Assembly: GCA_964394585.1 (NCBI GenBank)
Contig: CAYMYI010000011.1
Coordinates: 1-56,722 of the forward strand
Length of the DNA: 56,722 bases
Reading direction: 5' to 3'
DNA from: CAYUJH01 sp964394585
Lineage (GTDB): Bacteria; Bacteroidota; Bacteroidia; Cytophagales; Flammeovirgaceae
Below, piece after piece: positions 35,478 to 44,588 of the stretch (its first letter is position 1; every line of letters begins with the position of its first letter). A program made the translations under genes and the position numbers. The notes under the pieces are model-generated. The model was not told the DNA's origin and searched no databases. It saw nothing but the letters and a program-made list of their open reading frames with translations.

Positions 35478-36965
35478 CTAATTGTAGTTTTTTGTATGTC
35501 CTCGGTTTTTACGGTTCCGCCGTTGTGGTTTAGGTGTGCGTGGTAATGCCTCTTGATGTAGACTCGGTAGGGGTTTGGGGTAATCTTTCCCAATAATACA
35601 TTGTGCGGCTATTTGCTCAGCTTCGCTCATTGCCGAAGGTGTAAAGATATGGCTATTGGGTACATGTTTTAGTTCGGGTAACCAATGGCGAATGTAAGCT
35701 CCTTGGGCATCGTACCGCTTGGCTTGGCTCAAGGTGTTAAAGTATCGGTCTTCGCGGGGGTCGTTACCAATTCCGGCTACATAATTCCAGTTTCCCCAAT
35801 TGCTACAAGGGTCGTAATCGATCAGTTGGCTTTCGAAGTAGGCAGCTCCCCAGCGCCAATCAATTTTCAAATCTTTCACTAAGAAGCTTGCCACATTTTG
35901 CCGCCCTCGGTTCGACATGAAGCCCGTGGCGTTTAATTCGCGCATGTTCGCATCGATAAAAGGCGAACCGGTGTTGCCTTCTGCCCACTTGCGAAACGTC
36001 CCGATATCTTTCTGCAGGGGTAATGGCGTTTGTTTAATCCCCCCTTGCTGAAAGAGGGTGTTCCCGAACTTATAAGCAATAAACCGAAAGTAATCGCGCC
36101 AAATAAGCTCGAAAATTAGCCAATAGGTCGATTCGTTCTGCACCACCTCCCGCTCGTACTCAATCACCTTGTGGTAAATGTAGCGAGGCGATAGGCAGCC
36201 AAGCGCCAACCATGGCGAAAACTTCGAGGAGTAATCGGCACCAAGCAACCCATTGCGCGTTTCCTTATACGAACTGAGCGATTTGGTTTCCCAGAAATAA
36301 TGCTGAAGCCTTGCCATCCCTTCGGTTTCTCCTCCTTTAAAAGGGAGTACTCTGCGGCTATCGGTCTTAGCCGGAGCTACACCCAACGATTTCAGGCTAG
36401 GAAACTGGGGTTTAGGTAAGGTAGGTGCAGGGATTCGAGCAGGTGTATGCCTTAGAGCACGCACTTCTGCAAACTTTTCTACTTGCTTGCGAAACTTCGT
36501 AAAAATATCAGGAATCGCTTTAAGCGGGAAAGGCAAATCCTCTAGGTGGTAAAGGGTGGCTTGCCAATATAAATTGAGCGATATGCCTTTCTGCGAAAGA
36601 GCCTCTTCTACCGCTTCTTCTTCTTTAATTTCTTCGTCGGTTACTTCTTTAGAAGCATACACTACCGAAGCATTGTATTGAGCGGCAAGTTGGGGCAGCA
36701 TATCTTCGGGTTTGCCTACTTTTACCACTAAGCCTGCGCCCCGGGCACTCAATTGCTTTTCAAGGTCGTTTGCGGCTTCGAGCAAAAACCTAGCTCGGAA
36801 TGCCCCTATTTTCGGCATTTTGTAGTCGGTGAGTCTTTCAGCAAATACCGAAGGGTTAAAGCAGTATACAGGAACAACCCGATAGCCATTTTCGATGGCT
36901 ACCTGGAGTGGTTCATGGTCGTGAACTCGCAAATCGTTTCTATACCAAATAATCGCTGTTTTCAT
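35478..36965 (-). CDS. DASH-type cryptochrome / photolyase
   Basis: Flavoprotein of 495 residues from the photolyase-cryptochrome family that repairs UV-made pyrimidine dimers, in the DASH branch mainly in single-stranded or looped DNA. The N-terminal alpha/beta domain opens AIIWYRNDLRVHDHEPL. The FAD-binding part includes YSSKFSPWLALGCLSPRYIYH, WLIFELIWRDYFRFIA, INAN-like DANMRELNATGFMSNRGRQNVASFL and the DASH signature WNYVAGIGNDPREDRYFN followed by QAKRYDAQGAYIRHWLPEL. A short basic tail (KPQRRNRKNRGHTKNYN) follows. The universal stress protein gene is divergent, 156 bases away. Confidence 0.94.
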   Translation of the reverse strand: MKTAIIWYRNDLRVHDHEPLQVAIENGYRVVPVYCFNPSVFAERLTDYKMPKIGAFRARFLLEAANDLEKQLSARGAGLVVKVGKPEDMLPQLAAQYNASVVYASKEVTDEEIKEEEAVEEALSQKGISLNLYWQATLYHLEDLPFPLKAIPDIFTKFRKQVEKFAEVRALRHTPARIPAPTLPKPQFPSLKSLGVAPAKTDSRRVLPFKGGETEGMARLQHYFWETKSLSSYKETRNGLLGADYSSKFSPWLALGCLSPRYIYHKVIEYEREVVQNESTYWLIFELIWRDYFRFIAYKFGNTLFQQGGIKQTPLPLQKDIGTFRKWAEGNTGSPFIDANMRELNATGFMSNRGRQNVASFLVKDLKIDWRWGAAYFESQLIDYDPCSNWGNWNYVAGIGNDPREDRYFNTLSQAKRYDAQGAYIRHWLPELKHVPNSHIFTPSAMSEAEQIAAQCIIGKDYPKPLPSLHQEALPRTPKPQRRNRKNRGHTKNYN

Positions 36966-37121
36966 AGAAATACTACAAGGCGTAGAAGGATTTTGTTAGC
37001 TAAAAACTTACCGCCATTCAGCATGTGCATACAGGTGTTTTTCGGTTTAAATAAACTGATAAACGACTTTTGTATTCGCTTCCTCTTTAGTATCATTAGG
37101 TACATAAAACCCGAAAAGAGT

Positions 37122-38045
37122 ATGGAAACAACTGAGAAGGTATTAGTATGCCTTGATTTTAGCCAAGCCGATACAACACTCATTGCATATGCCGATTTTC
37201 TTACCGATTTAATGCCCATCAAAGAAATCACGTTTTTTCATGTAGAGAAGGAAATGGATTTACCCGATGAGCTACAACGAATCTTAGCGGCAGAGGAACA
37301 GTCGTTTGATGATTTTTTATTGGCAAAGATGAAAGAAAGTGTTACGAAAATCCTTGCTGAGAAAAAAAATGATTATCAAGTGCACTATGTATTGAAAAAG
37401 GGAGCTCCTATGGAGCAGGTTGTGAAGTATGCGCATGTGGAAGATACGGATCTAGTCCTGATAGGTAGAAAAAATAAATCGGAAGGTAGTGGGATTCTCC
37501 TCACGAGGCTCGCCCGGAAAATCCATTGCTCGTTCATAATTGTGCCGGAGGAAACCGAATTGTTTTTGGATGATATTTTGGTTTGTGCCGATTTTTCAGA
37601 ATGGTCGAAAAGAGCCTTAGAGTGCGCCGTCGAAATATCATCGCACGATGAGCGCACCGCCGTATATTGCCAGCATATTTATGAAGTCCCGCATGGTTAT
37701 CATAAAATTGGGAAATCGTTTACGGAGTTTGCAAAAATCATGAAAAAGCATGCCTTACGGCGGTATCAAGAGTTTATTAAAAATATCGATAAAAAAGGCG
37801 TAACAGTAGCCCCGATTATCACACTACACAAACACGGTAACGATACCTCTATTATTAAAGATACTGCTTCGAGTGTGGGGGCCAATCTCGTAATCCTTGG
37901 CTCGAAAGGGAAAACGTTTACATCGTCTATCTTTTTAGGAAGCTTCGCTGAAAAATTAGTTCGAGAAGACTTTAAAATGCCCCTCATGATTGTAAAAGCT
38001 AAAAATGAGACTATCGGAGTAATTAAAGCCCTACAAATGATTTGA
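37122..38045 (+). CDS. universal stress protein with two Usp domains
   Basis: Cytoplasmic protein of 307 residues. The start at 37122 (METTEKVLVCLDFS) is chosen because it begins exactly at a Usp domain; the long in-frame extension upstream runs over the photolyase gene. Domain 1 spans about 5-145, ending VLIGRKNKSEG and IHCSFIIVPEE; domain 2 spans about 150-300, beginning DDILVCADFSEWS and holding the ATP-binding pattern GSKGKTFTSSIFLGS (G-2x-G-9x-G-S). Only domain 2 keeps the full ATP motif. A second Usp gene follows 42 bases downstream, so the two form an operon. Confidence 0.92.
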   Translation: METTEKVLVCLDFSQADTTLIAYADFLTDLMPIKEITFFHVEKEMDLPDELQRILAAEEQSFDDFLLAKMKESVTKILAEKKNDYQVHYVLKKGAPMEQVVKYAHVEDTDLVLIGRKNKSEGSGILLTRLARKIHCSFIIVPEETELFLDDILVCADFSEWSKRALECAVEISSHDERTAVYCQHIYEVPHGYHKIGKSFTEFAKIMKKHALRRYQEFIKNIDKKGVTVAPIITLHKHGNDTSIIKDTASSVGANLVILGSKGKTFTSSIFLGSFAEKLVREDFKMPLMIVKAKNETIGVIKALQMI

Positions 38046-38087
38046 CATCTCTTAATTTGCACACCCACAAACAAACTTCCTACAACT

Positions 38088-38939
38088 ATGAAACCCATTT
38101 TAGTACCCATCGATTTTTCAGAAAACTCCATTACAGCTCTACAATATGCTGTAGCGCTTGCCAGAGTTTCCGGAGCACCCCTCACACTGTTTAACAGTTA
38201 TCATGTAGCTCTTACGGCTTCGCTTACGACACCTCCTTCAGAGTACATCGATGCCCTAATTGAAGAACGGGCAAAGAGCCATACCAAGCGCCTGAATCAA
38301 CTGGCTACGCAATATGCCAACCTCCCCTACGAGCGGAAAGAAGGGAAAATCGCAGTTAATACGCTTACGCTTCAAGGCGTTGCCACCGAGCAAATTGAAG
38401 AGTTAACCGAAAGCGGAGCATTTAGTATGGTAGTGATGGGCACCAAAGGCGCTAGTGGGCTAGGAAAAATTCTCTGGGGAAGCATTGCGAGCCATGTGAG
38501 TCAACACGCCAAAATTCCGGTACTGGTAGTTCCTCATAAGGCAAAAGCACCATCGTTCAAACGAATTGTCTATGCTACCAATTTCGATAAGCAAGATATC
38601 CATGCGATTGATTATGTACGAAAACTGACGGAACCGTTCGATCCGGTGTTTACTTGCCTGCACATTTCGGATTCAAACCGCCACGACGCCGAAGACATGG
38701 AAAAACTTTCGGCATTGGAAGCGCACTATTGGTTCACCCCGGTAAGCCGCATGAACTTTGAGCTTATCAAAGAAAAAAGCATTGAAAAAGCCCTGAAAGA
38801 TTATTTTAAAGAACATGCCGTTGATTTGCTAGTAGCCTTACCCCAGCACAAAAACTTTGTAGAACGCATCCTTTCGGGTAGCCTTACCCAAAAATTTACA
38901 CTGCACGCTACCATCCCTATCTTACTTTTTAAAGACTGA
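38088..38939 (+). CDS. universal stress protein with two Usp domains
   Basis: Protein of 283 residues, second of a Usp pair. Domain 1 (about 1-150) opens KPILVPIDFSENSITALQYAVALA and has the ATP motif GTKGASGLGKILWGS followed by AKIPVLVVPH. Domain 2 (about 158-283) opens FKRIVYATNFDKQD and ends FVERILSGSLTQKFTLHATIPILLF, without the glycine motif. The domain that keeps the ATP motif is the first here and the second in the preceding gene. Stress roles are general for the family; the trigger is unknown. Confidence 0.92.
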   Translation: MKPILVPIDFSENSITALQYAVALARVSGAPLTLFNSYHVALTASLTTPPSEYIDALIEERAKSHTKRLNQLATQYANLPYERKEGKIAVNTLTLQGVATEQIEELTESGAFSMVVMGTKGASGLGKILWGSIASHVSQHAKIPVLVVPHKAKAPSFKRIVYATNFDKQDIHAIDYVRKLTEPFDPVFTCLHISDSNRHDAEDMEKLSALEAHYWFTPVSRMNFELIKEKSIEKALKDYFKEHAVDLLVALPQHKNFVERILSGSLTQKFTLHATIPILLFKD

Positions 38940-38997
38940 ACACCCATCGCTCAGAAGGAAATTTGCAAAATTTAGAATGGCAAGCGTACGAAAAAGT

Positions 38998-39005
38998 TAA
39001 CTTTG
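38998..39005 (+). promoter_or_regulatory. TAnnTTTG -7 element upstream of PASTA gene
   Basis: TAACTTTG matches the Bacteroidota -7 consensus exactly and lies 63 bases before the PASTA protein start. No TTG at the expected -33 distance is visible, so it is a candidate only. Confidence 0.45.
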
Positions 39006-39068
39006 CGCTCTAAGAAGGTAGTTGCATACCACAAATGCATATACTGAATTTACGAAGCTACGCCATTT

Positions 39069-39941
39069 ATGGAAGATACTCAGCAAACCACCGAAGAGAA
39101 CCAAGCACCCAAACGCAAACGGACGCTTTTCATTTTTTCGAATTCAATCTTCAATTTTCTATTACACCTTGTGATAGTATTGGGCATTATCCTCGCCTTA
39201 CTAATAAGCGTGTTCAATGTGTACCTTCCTGCTGTTACCAATCATCAAGAGACCATTACCGTCCCCCTGCTTACCGAAATGAACCTTGAGGAAGCACAGC
39301 AACTGCTAGAAGAAAAAAATCTTCGGTACGAGGTAATCGACTCGACCTACCAACTGAATTACGCCCCAGGAGTGATTATCGACCAAACCCCCTCCATGAA
39401 CGAAAAAGTGAAACTCAACCGAAAGATTTACCTTACCGTGAGTTCGTACCTTCCGCCTAAGGTCAACATTCCTGATTTAATTGATAGCTCCGTTCGCAAT
39501 GCAGAACAACAACTGAAAATACACGAATTAAAAATTGGCAACATCGAGTACGTAGACGATTTGGCAACCAATGCCGTACTCAAAGTACTGCATGAGGGGA
39601 AAGAGTATACCAAAGAAGAACTACGCCAAGGCGTAGAAGTTACCAAAGGCTCTAAAGTTGATTTGGTGGTAGGAAACGGGCTAGGGAAAACTACCATGGA
39701 CATCCCTAATGTAGTGGGTATGCAATATGACGAAGCCCAGACACTGCTCAGAGGTGTAGGCTTAGGTGTAGGCAATGTAACTTTTGTGAAATCGGCGGAA
39801 ACGCCCGGTAGCGTAATCAAACAAAACCCTCCGGCATATCAAGGGGCTAAAATCAAAATTGGAGAAATTGTAGAAATTTGGGTATCGGAGCCATTAGTGG
39901 AAGTTCCCTCGACCGATTCTACCGCGACCACCCCTCGCTAA
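39069..39941 (+). CDS. membrane-anchored PASTA domain protein
   Basis: Protein of 290 residues with a short cytoplasmic basic N-terminus (KRKRTLF), one membrane helix at about 25-50 and three extracytoplasmic PASTA domains at about 57-125, 130-200 and 207-282 (ITVPLLTEMNLEEAQQLLEE, VNIPDLIDSSVRNAEQQL, MDIPNVVGMQYDEAQTLL). PASTA domains bind peptidoglycan fragments in Ser/Thr kinases and penicillin-binding proteins. Here no kinase or transpeptidase is attached. In many Bacteroidota a similar protein is encoded beside ddl and rluD; neither is here. The next gene encodes a PP2C-type phosphatase with a large sensor. Confidence 0.92.
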   Translation: MEDTQQTTEENQAPKRKRTLFIFSNSIFNFLLHLVIVLGIILALLISVFNVYLPAVTNHQETITVPLLTEMNLEEAQQLLEEKNLRYEVIDSTYQLNYAPGVIIDQTPSMNEKVKLNRKIYLTVSSYLPPKVNIPDLIDSSVRNAEQQLKIHELKIGNIEYVDDLATNAVLKVLHEGKEYTKEELRQGVEVTKGSKVDLVVGNGLGKTTMDIPNVVGMQYDEAQTLLRGVGLGVGNVTFVKSAETPGSVIKQNPPAYQGAKIKIGEIVEIWVSEPLVEVPSTDSTATTPR

Positions 39942-40066
39942 CATCTCTTTAAAAAAAGGGGACTTTCCTCATCCTTGCTTTGTAAAACCTTGCAGCGGTT
40001 ACTGTGTATCAAAAGTTTTCTTGGTATATTTTAGGGCTTCGTATTAAAACGATTGCCTTACAACGT

Positions 40067-43000
40067 ATGCGTGTCTTCATTTCTGTAATATTCATATCGG
40101 TTTCCGTTTGGTTAACGAGCCTACACGCCCACTGCCAAACTCCTCAACCAAACTTTACTAGGTTTTCAGTAGAAACCAGCGGATTACCCCAAGATGCGGT
40201 CTATACCATCCATAAAGATAAAAAGGGCTTTATGTGGTTTGGTACACTCGATGGATTGGTGCGTTACGATGGCACCCACTACAAAGTATACCAAAATGTG
40301 CCTACCGATAGCACTTCCATCAACAACAATATCATTCGCGACATCTTTGAAGATGCTAAAGGCAACTTATGGATTGGCACCTCCGGTGGAGGGCTCAATA
40401 AGTTTGTTCCCTCAGAAGAACGTTTTTATCATTACCTCCATAACCCTGACGACTCCCTCACCATCAGTAGCAACCGAGTGCGCGCCATCGTAGAAGATCC
40501 GGAAGGCTACCTTTGGATTGGTACCGATGCCGGCTTAAATAGAATGGATCCTACTACGGGAATCTTTCACCGGTTCATTCCGAAAGAAGACAACATCGGC
40601 TTTAGAAAAAACATTGTGTGGAGCTTGCATATCGATTCACAACAACGTTTATGGATGGGCATACTCGATGGTGGCTTGTTTGAAGTGAATTATAAAAATG
40701 GAATAGAAAACACCTCGTTCACTCACTATTATCATGTGCCTGAAGATGCCTCTACGCTTAACGATAATTGGATATGGAACATCCACTCTGATGCACAAGG
40801 CTACCTCTGGGTTGCTACCAATAAAGGCTTTAACCGTTTTGACCCCGCCACACGCTCCAATACACGCTTCCAAACGAATGTCCTTCTGACCACCGAAATT
40901 AATACATGGTTTAGCAAGCCCGACTCAAAAAATAGAATTTGGGTAGGTACCGATGGACTAGGAATGCTACGCAGTACCAATAGCTTTGCATCGTTTGAGC
41001 AAATGCTCAACAAAAAAAATGACCCTAGAAGCCTTTCAGGTAATAAAGTGTTTACCTTCTTTGAAGACACAGCACAAGCCTTATACTGGTTCGGTACACT
41101 CGAAAATGGCGTGAGCGTCTTCCCCGCAGAAAGTGAAAATTTCCTATTCTACACACCCGAAACAGCAGGGCTTCCTCCTTCAAAGATTACGTGTTTAGAA
41201 AAAGCTGGTACCGATTCGGTATGGGTAGGCACGGAAGACCACGGGCTAGTATTGTTGCACCTGCAAAACGGAGTATTGCAAACTATTTCGGTTCCTATAT
41301 TGATTGATAACCGCATTGAAGATATACTGCTTACGGATAATAAAAATCTGTGGGTAGCCACTGAGAAAGGCATTTCTATTTACAATATTGCCGAAAAGCG
41401 AGTTCAGCAAATTAAAGCAGGTACAAAGGGGTTAGAAAGCCTCTCCAATAGCTGGTTTCTGAGCTTATATGAAGACCGAAAAGGCGACATTTGGGCGGGT
41501 ACTTTAGCCGGAGGAGTTGTGGTTTTCCACAAAGAAGAAGACGGAACATACACTCCAAATGTCCTCGATGTAAACTCCGGTGTGCTAAATAGCAACGCTG
41601 TGTGGGATATCACCCAGCTGCAAAACGGCAGTTACTGGATTGCCACCGAACAAGGAGTGAACATTTTAGACCGAAAAACGGGAAAAGTTGCCTATTTAAC
41701 CCAACAAGCCAATAACCCTAAGAGTCTGTCGAATAATTACATCACCTTCATCCTAGAAGATGCTCAAAAAAACATTTGGGTAGGCACGTTAGGAGGGGGG
41801 CTTCATCTTTTTAATCCTTCGGATAGTTCGTTCCAAAGTTATGATAGGCAAATCGGTTTAAGTTCCGATATAGTGTATGGAGCCTTGCAAGATCGTCAAG
41901 GGCATTTGTGGCTTAGTATGAGCAACGGGCTGGTAAAGATGAAAAATACTGCAGCGCCTACATCGGATTCTATCTTCCTTACCTACAACCAAAGTAACTT
42001 TTTGAAAGGCAACGTTTTCAGCCGAAACTCTATGCTCGAATTGCCCAACGGTGATTTGCTATTTGGAGGGAATGATGGCATCGTACGGTTTAATCCAGCA
42101 AATCTTACCGTAAAGGCAAACAAATCACCCGTTGTGTTTACCGATTTCAGGCTGTTTAACAAGAGTATACAAGCCCCTATCGGCAGCAAGGAAAACCCTC
42201 TCAAAAAACACATCGGCTATACGGATACCCTGCACCTATCGTACAACCAAAACTTTATTACGCTGGAATTTGCCTTGCTTAGCTACATTGAACCTGCTAA
42301 AAACCAATATGCATACATGCTCGAAAAATTCGATGAAGAATGGAACTATGTAGGAAATCAGAATTTTGCCACCTATACTAATTTAGAACCCGGCAACTAT
42401 ACCTTTCGGGTAAAAGCTTGCAACTACCAGGATATGTGGAATACGCAAGAAACCACGCTACACATACAAATTCAACCTCCGTGGTGGAAAACTCCTTGGG
42501 CATATGCCTTTTACGTGTTCCTCGCTATTATTACGGGGCCTACTATATATTTTAGAAGAATAAACGTGCTCAAGAAATACCAGAAAGAGCTAGAAGAAAA
42601 AGTAGCTGAACGCACTCAAAAAATTGCCGAGCAAAACGAAGTGCTAGAGCGGCAAGCCGAACGAGTAAGGCGGGTGAATACAGCCTTACAAAAACAAAAC
42701 CTCGAAATACAACGGCAAAACGAGAGTATTCATGCAAGCCTAAGCTATGCGAAAACCATACAGCAAGCCACCTTACCAAGCAAAAAAAGCATTGAGCGGG
42801 TATTTCCCGAATCGTTTATTTTTTTCAAGCCCCTTCAAATTGTAAGCGGCGATATATACTGGTTTGCCGATTTAGCAAAGACACCAGCGGCGTTAGAGCG
42901 CAAAGTGGTGATGGCAGTAATCGATTGTACCGGGCACGGTGTACCCGGCGCATTTATGAGCATGAAAGCCGATGCACTCCTCCACGAAATAATCTATGTA

Positions 43001-43525
43001 AAAGGCATTACACAACCCCACCGAATTTTGGCTGAACTCCACAATGCCGTAAGAAATTCGCTAAACCAAACCGAAACAGGCAATACCAATGGAATGGACG
43101 TTGGCATTTGCATTTTTCATAGAGATGACGCCGGCCATTTCACTCAAATGGAGTTTGCCGGGGCACGAAACTCACTTGTGTATATTCAAAACAACCAATT
43201 ACACATTTTAAAAGGAAACCGACTAGGCATTGGAGGTATGCAAGAAAAAGCGAGGCGTAACTACCACACCGAAGCAGTTCCCTTAAACACTCCTACCACG
43301 CTTTACCTGTTCTCCGATGGTTACCACGATCAGTTTGGTGGAACTGAACAGCGAAAATTTATGCAAAAACACTTCCGCAAACTCCTCCTTGAGATTCACC
43401 AAAAAGAAATGAAGCAACAAGCCATCATTTTAGAAAAAAGACTTGAAAAATGGATGGAACAGGGCAATGAGTCGCAGGTTGACGATATTTTGGTAATCGG
43501 TATCCACTTGCCGGTTAGTTCCTAA
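40067..43525 (+). CDS. two-component-regulator propeller / Y_Y_Y sensor fused to SpoIIE-type phosphatase
   Basis: Very large membrane protein of 1152 residues, started at 40067 just before a signal peptide (MRVFISVIFISVSVWLTSLHAHCQ). Residues about 30-680 form two seven-bladed propellers with the repeat pattern D-x-x-G-x-(L/I)-W-(I/V)-G-T (GFMWFGTLDGLVRYD, GNLWIGTSGGGLNKF, GYLWIGTDAGLNRM). A Y_Y_Y domain (about 705-800), one membrane helix (about 813-832) and a coiled coil (840-910) follow. The cytoplasmic end is a SpoIIE/PP2C phosphatase: VVMAVIDCTGHGVPGAFMSM, LYLFSDGYHDQFGG and VDDILVIGI hold the metal-binding Asp residues. There is no kinase domain. It would dephosphorylate a protein, perhaps an anti-sigma antagonist, on an outside signal. 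Its end overlaps the epimerase gene by 11 bases. Confidence 0.92.
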   Translation: MRVFISVIFISVSVWLTSLHAHCQTPQPNFTRFSVETSGLPQDAVYTIHKDKKGFMWFGTLDGLVRYDGTHYKVYQNVPTDSTSINNNIIRDIFEDAKGNLWIGTSGGGLNKFVPSEERFYHYLHNPDDSLTISSNRVRAIVEDPEGYLWIGTDAGLNRMDPTTGIFHRFIPKEDNIGFRKNIVWSLHIDSQQRLWMGILDGGLFEVNYKNGIENTSFTHYYHVPEDASTLNDNWIWNIHSDAQGYLWVATNKGFNRFDPATRSNTRFQTNVLLTTEINTWFSKPDSKNRIWVGTDGLGMLRSTNSFASFEQMLNKKNDPRSLSGNKVFTFFEDTAQALYWFGTLENGVSVFPAESENFLFYTPETAGLPPSKITCLEKAGTDSVWVGTEDHGLVLLHLQNGVLQTISVPILIDNRIEDILLTDNKNLWVATEKGISIYNIAEKRVQQIKAGTKGLESLSNSWFLSLYEDRKGDIWAGTLAGGVVVFHKEEDGTYTPNVLDVNSGVLNSNAVWDITQLQNGSYWIATEQGVNILDRKTGKVAYLTQQANNPKSLSNNYITFILEDAQKNIWVGTLGGGLHLFNPSDSSFQSYDRQIGLSSDIVYGALQDRQGHLWLSMSNGLVKMKNTAAPTSDSIFLTYNQSNFLKGNVFSRNSMLELPNGDLLFGGNDGIVRFNPANLTVKANKSPVVFTDFRLFNKSIQAPIGSKENPLKKHIGYTDTLHLSYNQNFITLEFALLSYIEPAKNQYAYMLEKFDEEWNYVGNQNFATYTNLEPGNYTFRVKACNYQDMWNTQETTLHIQIQPPWWKTPWAYAFYVFLAIITGPTIYFRRINVLKKYQKELEEKVAERTQKIAEQNEVLERQAERVRRVNTALQKQNLEIQRQNESIHASLSYAKTIQQATLPSKKSIERVFPESFIFFKPLQIVSGDIYWFADLAKTPAALERKVVMAVIDCTGHGVPGAFMSMKADALLHEIIYVKGITQPHRILAELHNAVRNSLNQTETGNTNGMDVGICIFHRDDAGHFTQMEFAGARNSLVYIQNNQLHILKGNRLGIGGMQEKARRNYHTEAVPLNTPTTLYLFSDGYHDQFGGTEQRKFMQKHFRKLLLEIHQKEMKQQAIILEKRLEKWMEQGNESQVDDILVIGIHLPVSS

Positions 43526-44588
43526 ACTGAAAGCCAAGCCCAGGCTGGTCGAGTCGCGGCCGCATCACCCCATCCACTAACATGAACCCGTGGGTTGCCA
43601 CATCGTGTGCGAGGTCAAAGCTCCCGTCGAGGTCGATGTACTGCGTATGAGGGCACGAAAATGCCGCATGTAAAGCCGCCGTAATACTTACTTCGCTCTC
43701 ATCGTTACAGCCCCACATAAGCAAAACACCGTCTTGTGCAGCAAACGAAGCAATCGTTAGCGCAGGGGTAATTCCTCCGCACTTCATCAATTTTATATTA
43801 AAAATACCACAAGCAGGCGACGGCTTCAGCAAATGCCAGGCGGTCTGAGGTGTGGTTAACGATTCATCCGCGGCAATCATGCTACGCAATCCCAGAGGGA
43901 GTTCACGCATGGCGGCTACTTCAGTAGCAGCGAGTGGCTGTTCAATTAACTCTAGGGCTAACCCTTGGGTACGGTCATAAAAGTACCGCAAATCACTTAG
44001 CGAATAGCCCTGGTTCGCATCGACTCGCAGGGCAATTTGATTCCCAAAAATCTCTCGTAATTTGGCAAGTCGCTCTATATCTTCTTCTACAGAATGCCCT
44101 AGTTTAACTTTTAAATGATGGAATTTCCTCCCTACATATTCATGTGCCTCTTCCAGGGTTTCGGTTACACTTTTAATTCCTATCGTGATAGAAGTAGGCA
44201 TTTGCGCATGAGCTGTGCCTAAAAAAACACCTACAGAAACGCCCAAATATTTTGTGAACGCATCGTACAAGGCAAGATCAATTGCTGCAGCAACACCAAT
44301 ATATTTGGCGTTGAGCCGTTGGTTTTCGCCAAGCAATGCTCGAAACCATCGGATATCGCGGTGGAGCAACCAATCGGCAGCTCCTCGTTGAAGTTTAGTA
44401 TAGGCTTCGGCAACGCTTTCGCCTGCTATCGCTTTGCTAGGGTTTGCTGCCCCCACCCCTACGATGCCGTTTGCCAAATGCAGTTCTACGAAAAGATTTT
44501 CCACCGCATCTACTGTGTGGGAGGCTATGGTATAGGGCCGAGCTAACTCGAGGTTCTCGAGGTAAAAATCAATCTTCTTAATTTTCAT
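43515..44588 (-). CDS. dgcA: enolase-superfamily epimerase, likely N-acetyl-D-glutamate racemase (DgcA) or L-Ala-D/L-Glu epimerase
   Basis: Member of the mandelate racemase / muconate lactonising group, 357 residues, started at 44588 (MKIKKIDFYLE). Catalytic and metal residues are visible: the KxK pair in HLKVKLGHS, metal ligands in LRVDANQGYS, LIEQPLA and IAADES, the second base in FNIKLMKCGG, and the C-terminal DLDGSFDLAHD (DxD) typical of dipeptide epimerases. Two roles fit: epimerising L-Ala-D-Glu from peptidoglycan, or racemising N-acetyl-D-glutamate as DgcA does. The DUF1611 gene directly upstream, overlapping by 11 bases, favours the second. The symbol is given on that basis. Confidence 0.8.
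   Translation of the reverse strand: MKIKKIDFYLENLELARPYTIASHTVDAVENLFVELHLANGIVGVGAANPSKAIAGESVAEAYTKLQRGAADWLLHRDIRWFRALLGENQRLNAKYIGVAAAIDLALYDAFTKYLGVSVGVFLGTAHAQMPTSITIGIKSVTETLEEAHEYVGRKFHHLKVKLGHSVEEDIERLAKLREIFGNQIALRVDANQGYSLSDLRYFYDRTQGLALELIEQPLAATEVAAMRELPLGLRSMIAADESLTTPQTAWHLLKPSPACGIFNIKLMKCGGITPALTIASFAAQDGVLLMWGCNDESEVSITAALHAAFSCPHTQYIDLDGSFDLAHDVATHGFMLVDGVMRPRLDQPGLGFQFRN

Noticed and set aside
36753..37121. N-terminal extension of the first universal stress protein
   Set aside because: It overlaps the divergent photolyase gene and lies before a perfect Usp domain start at 37122.
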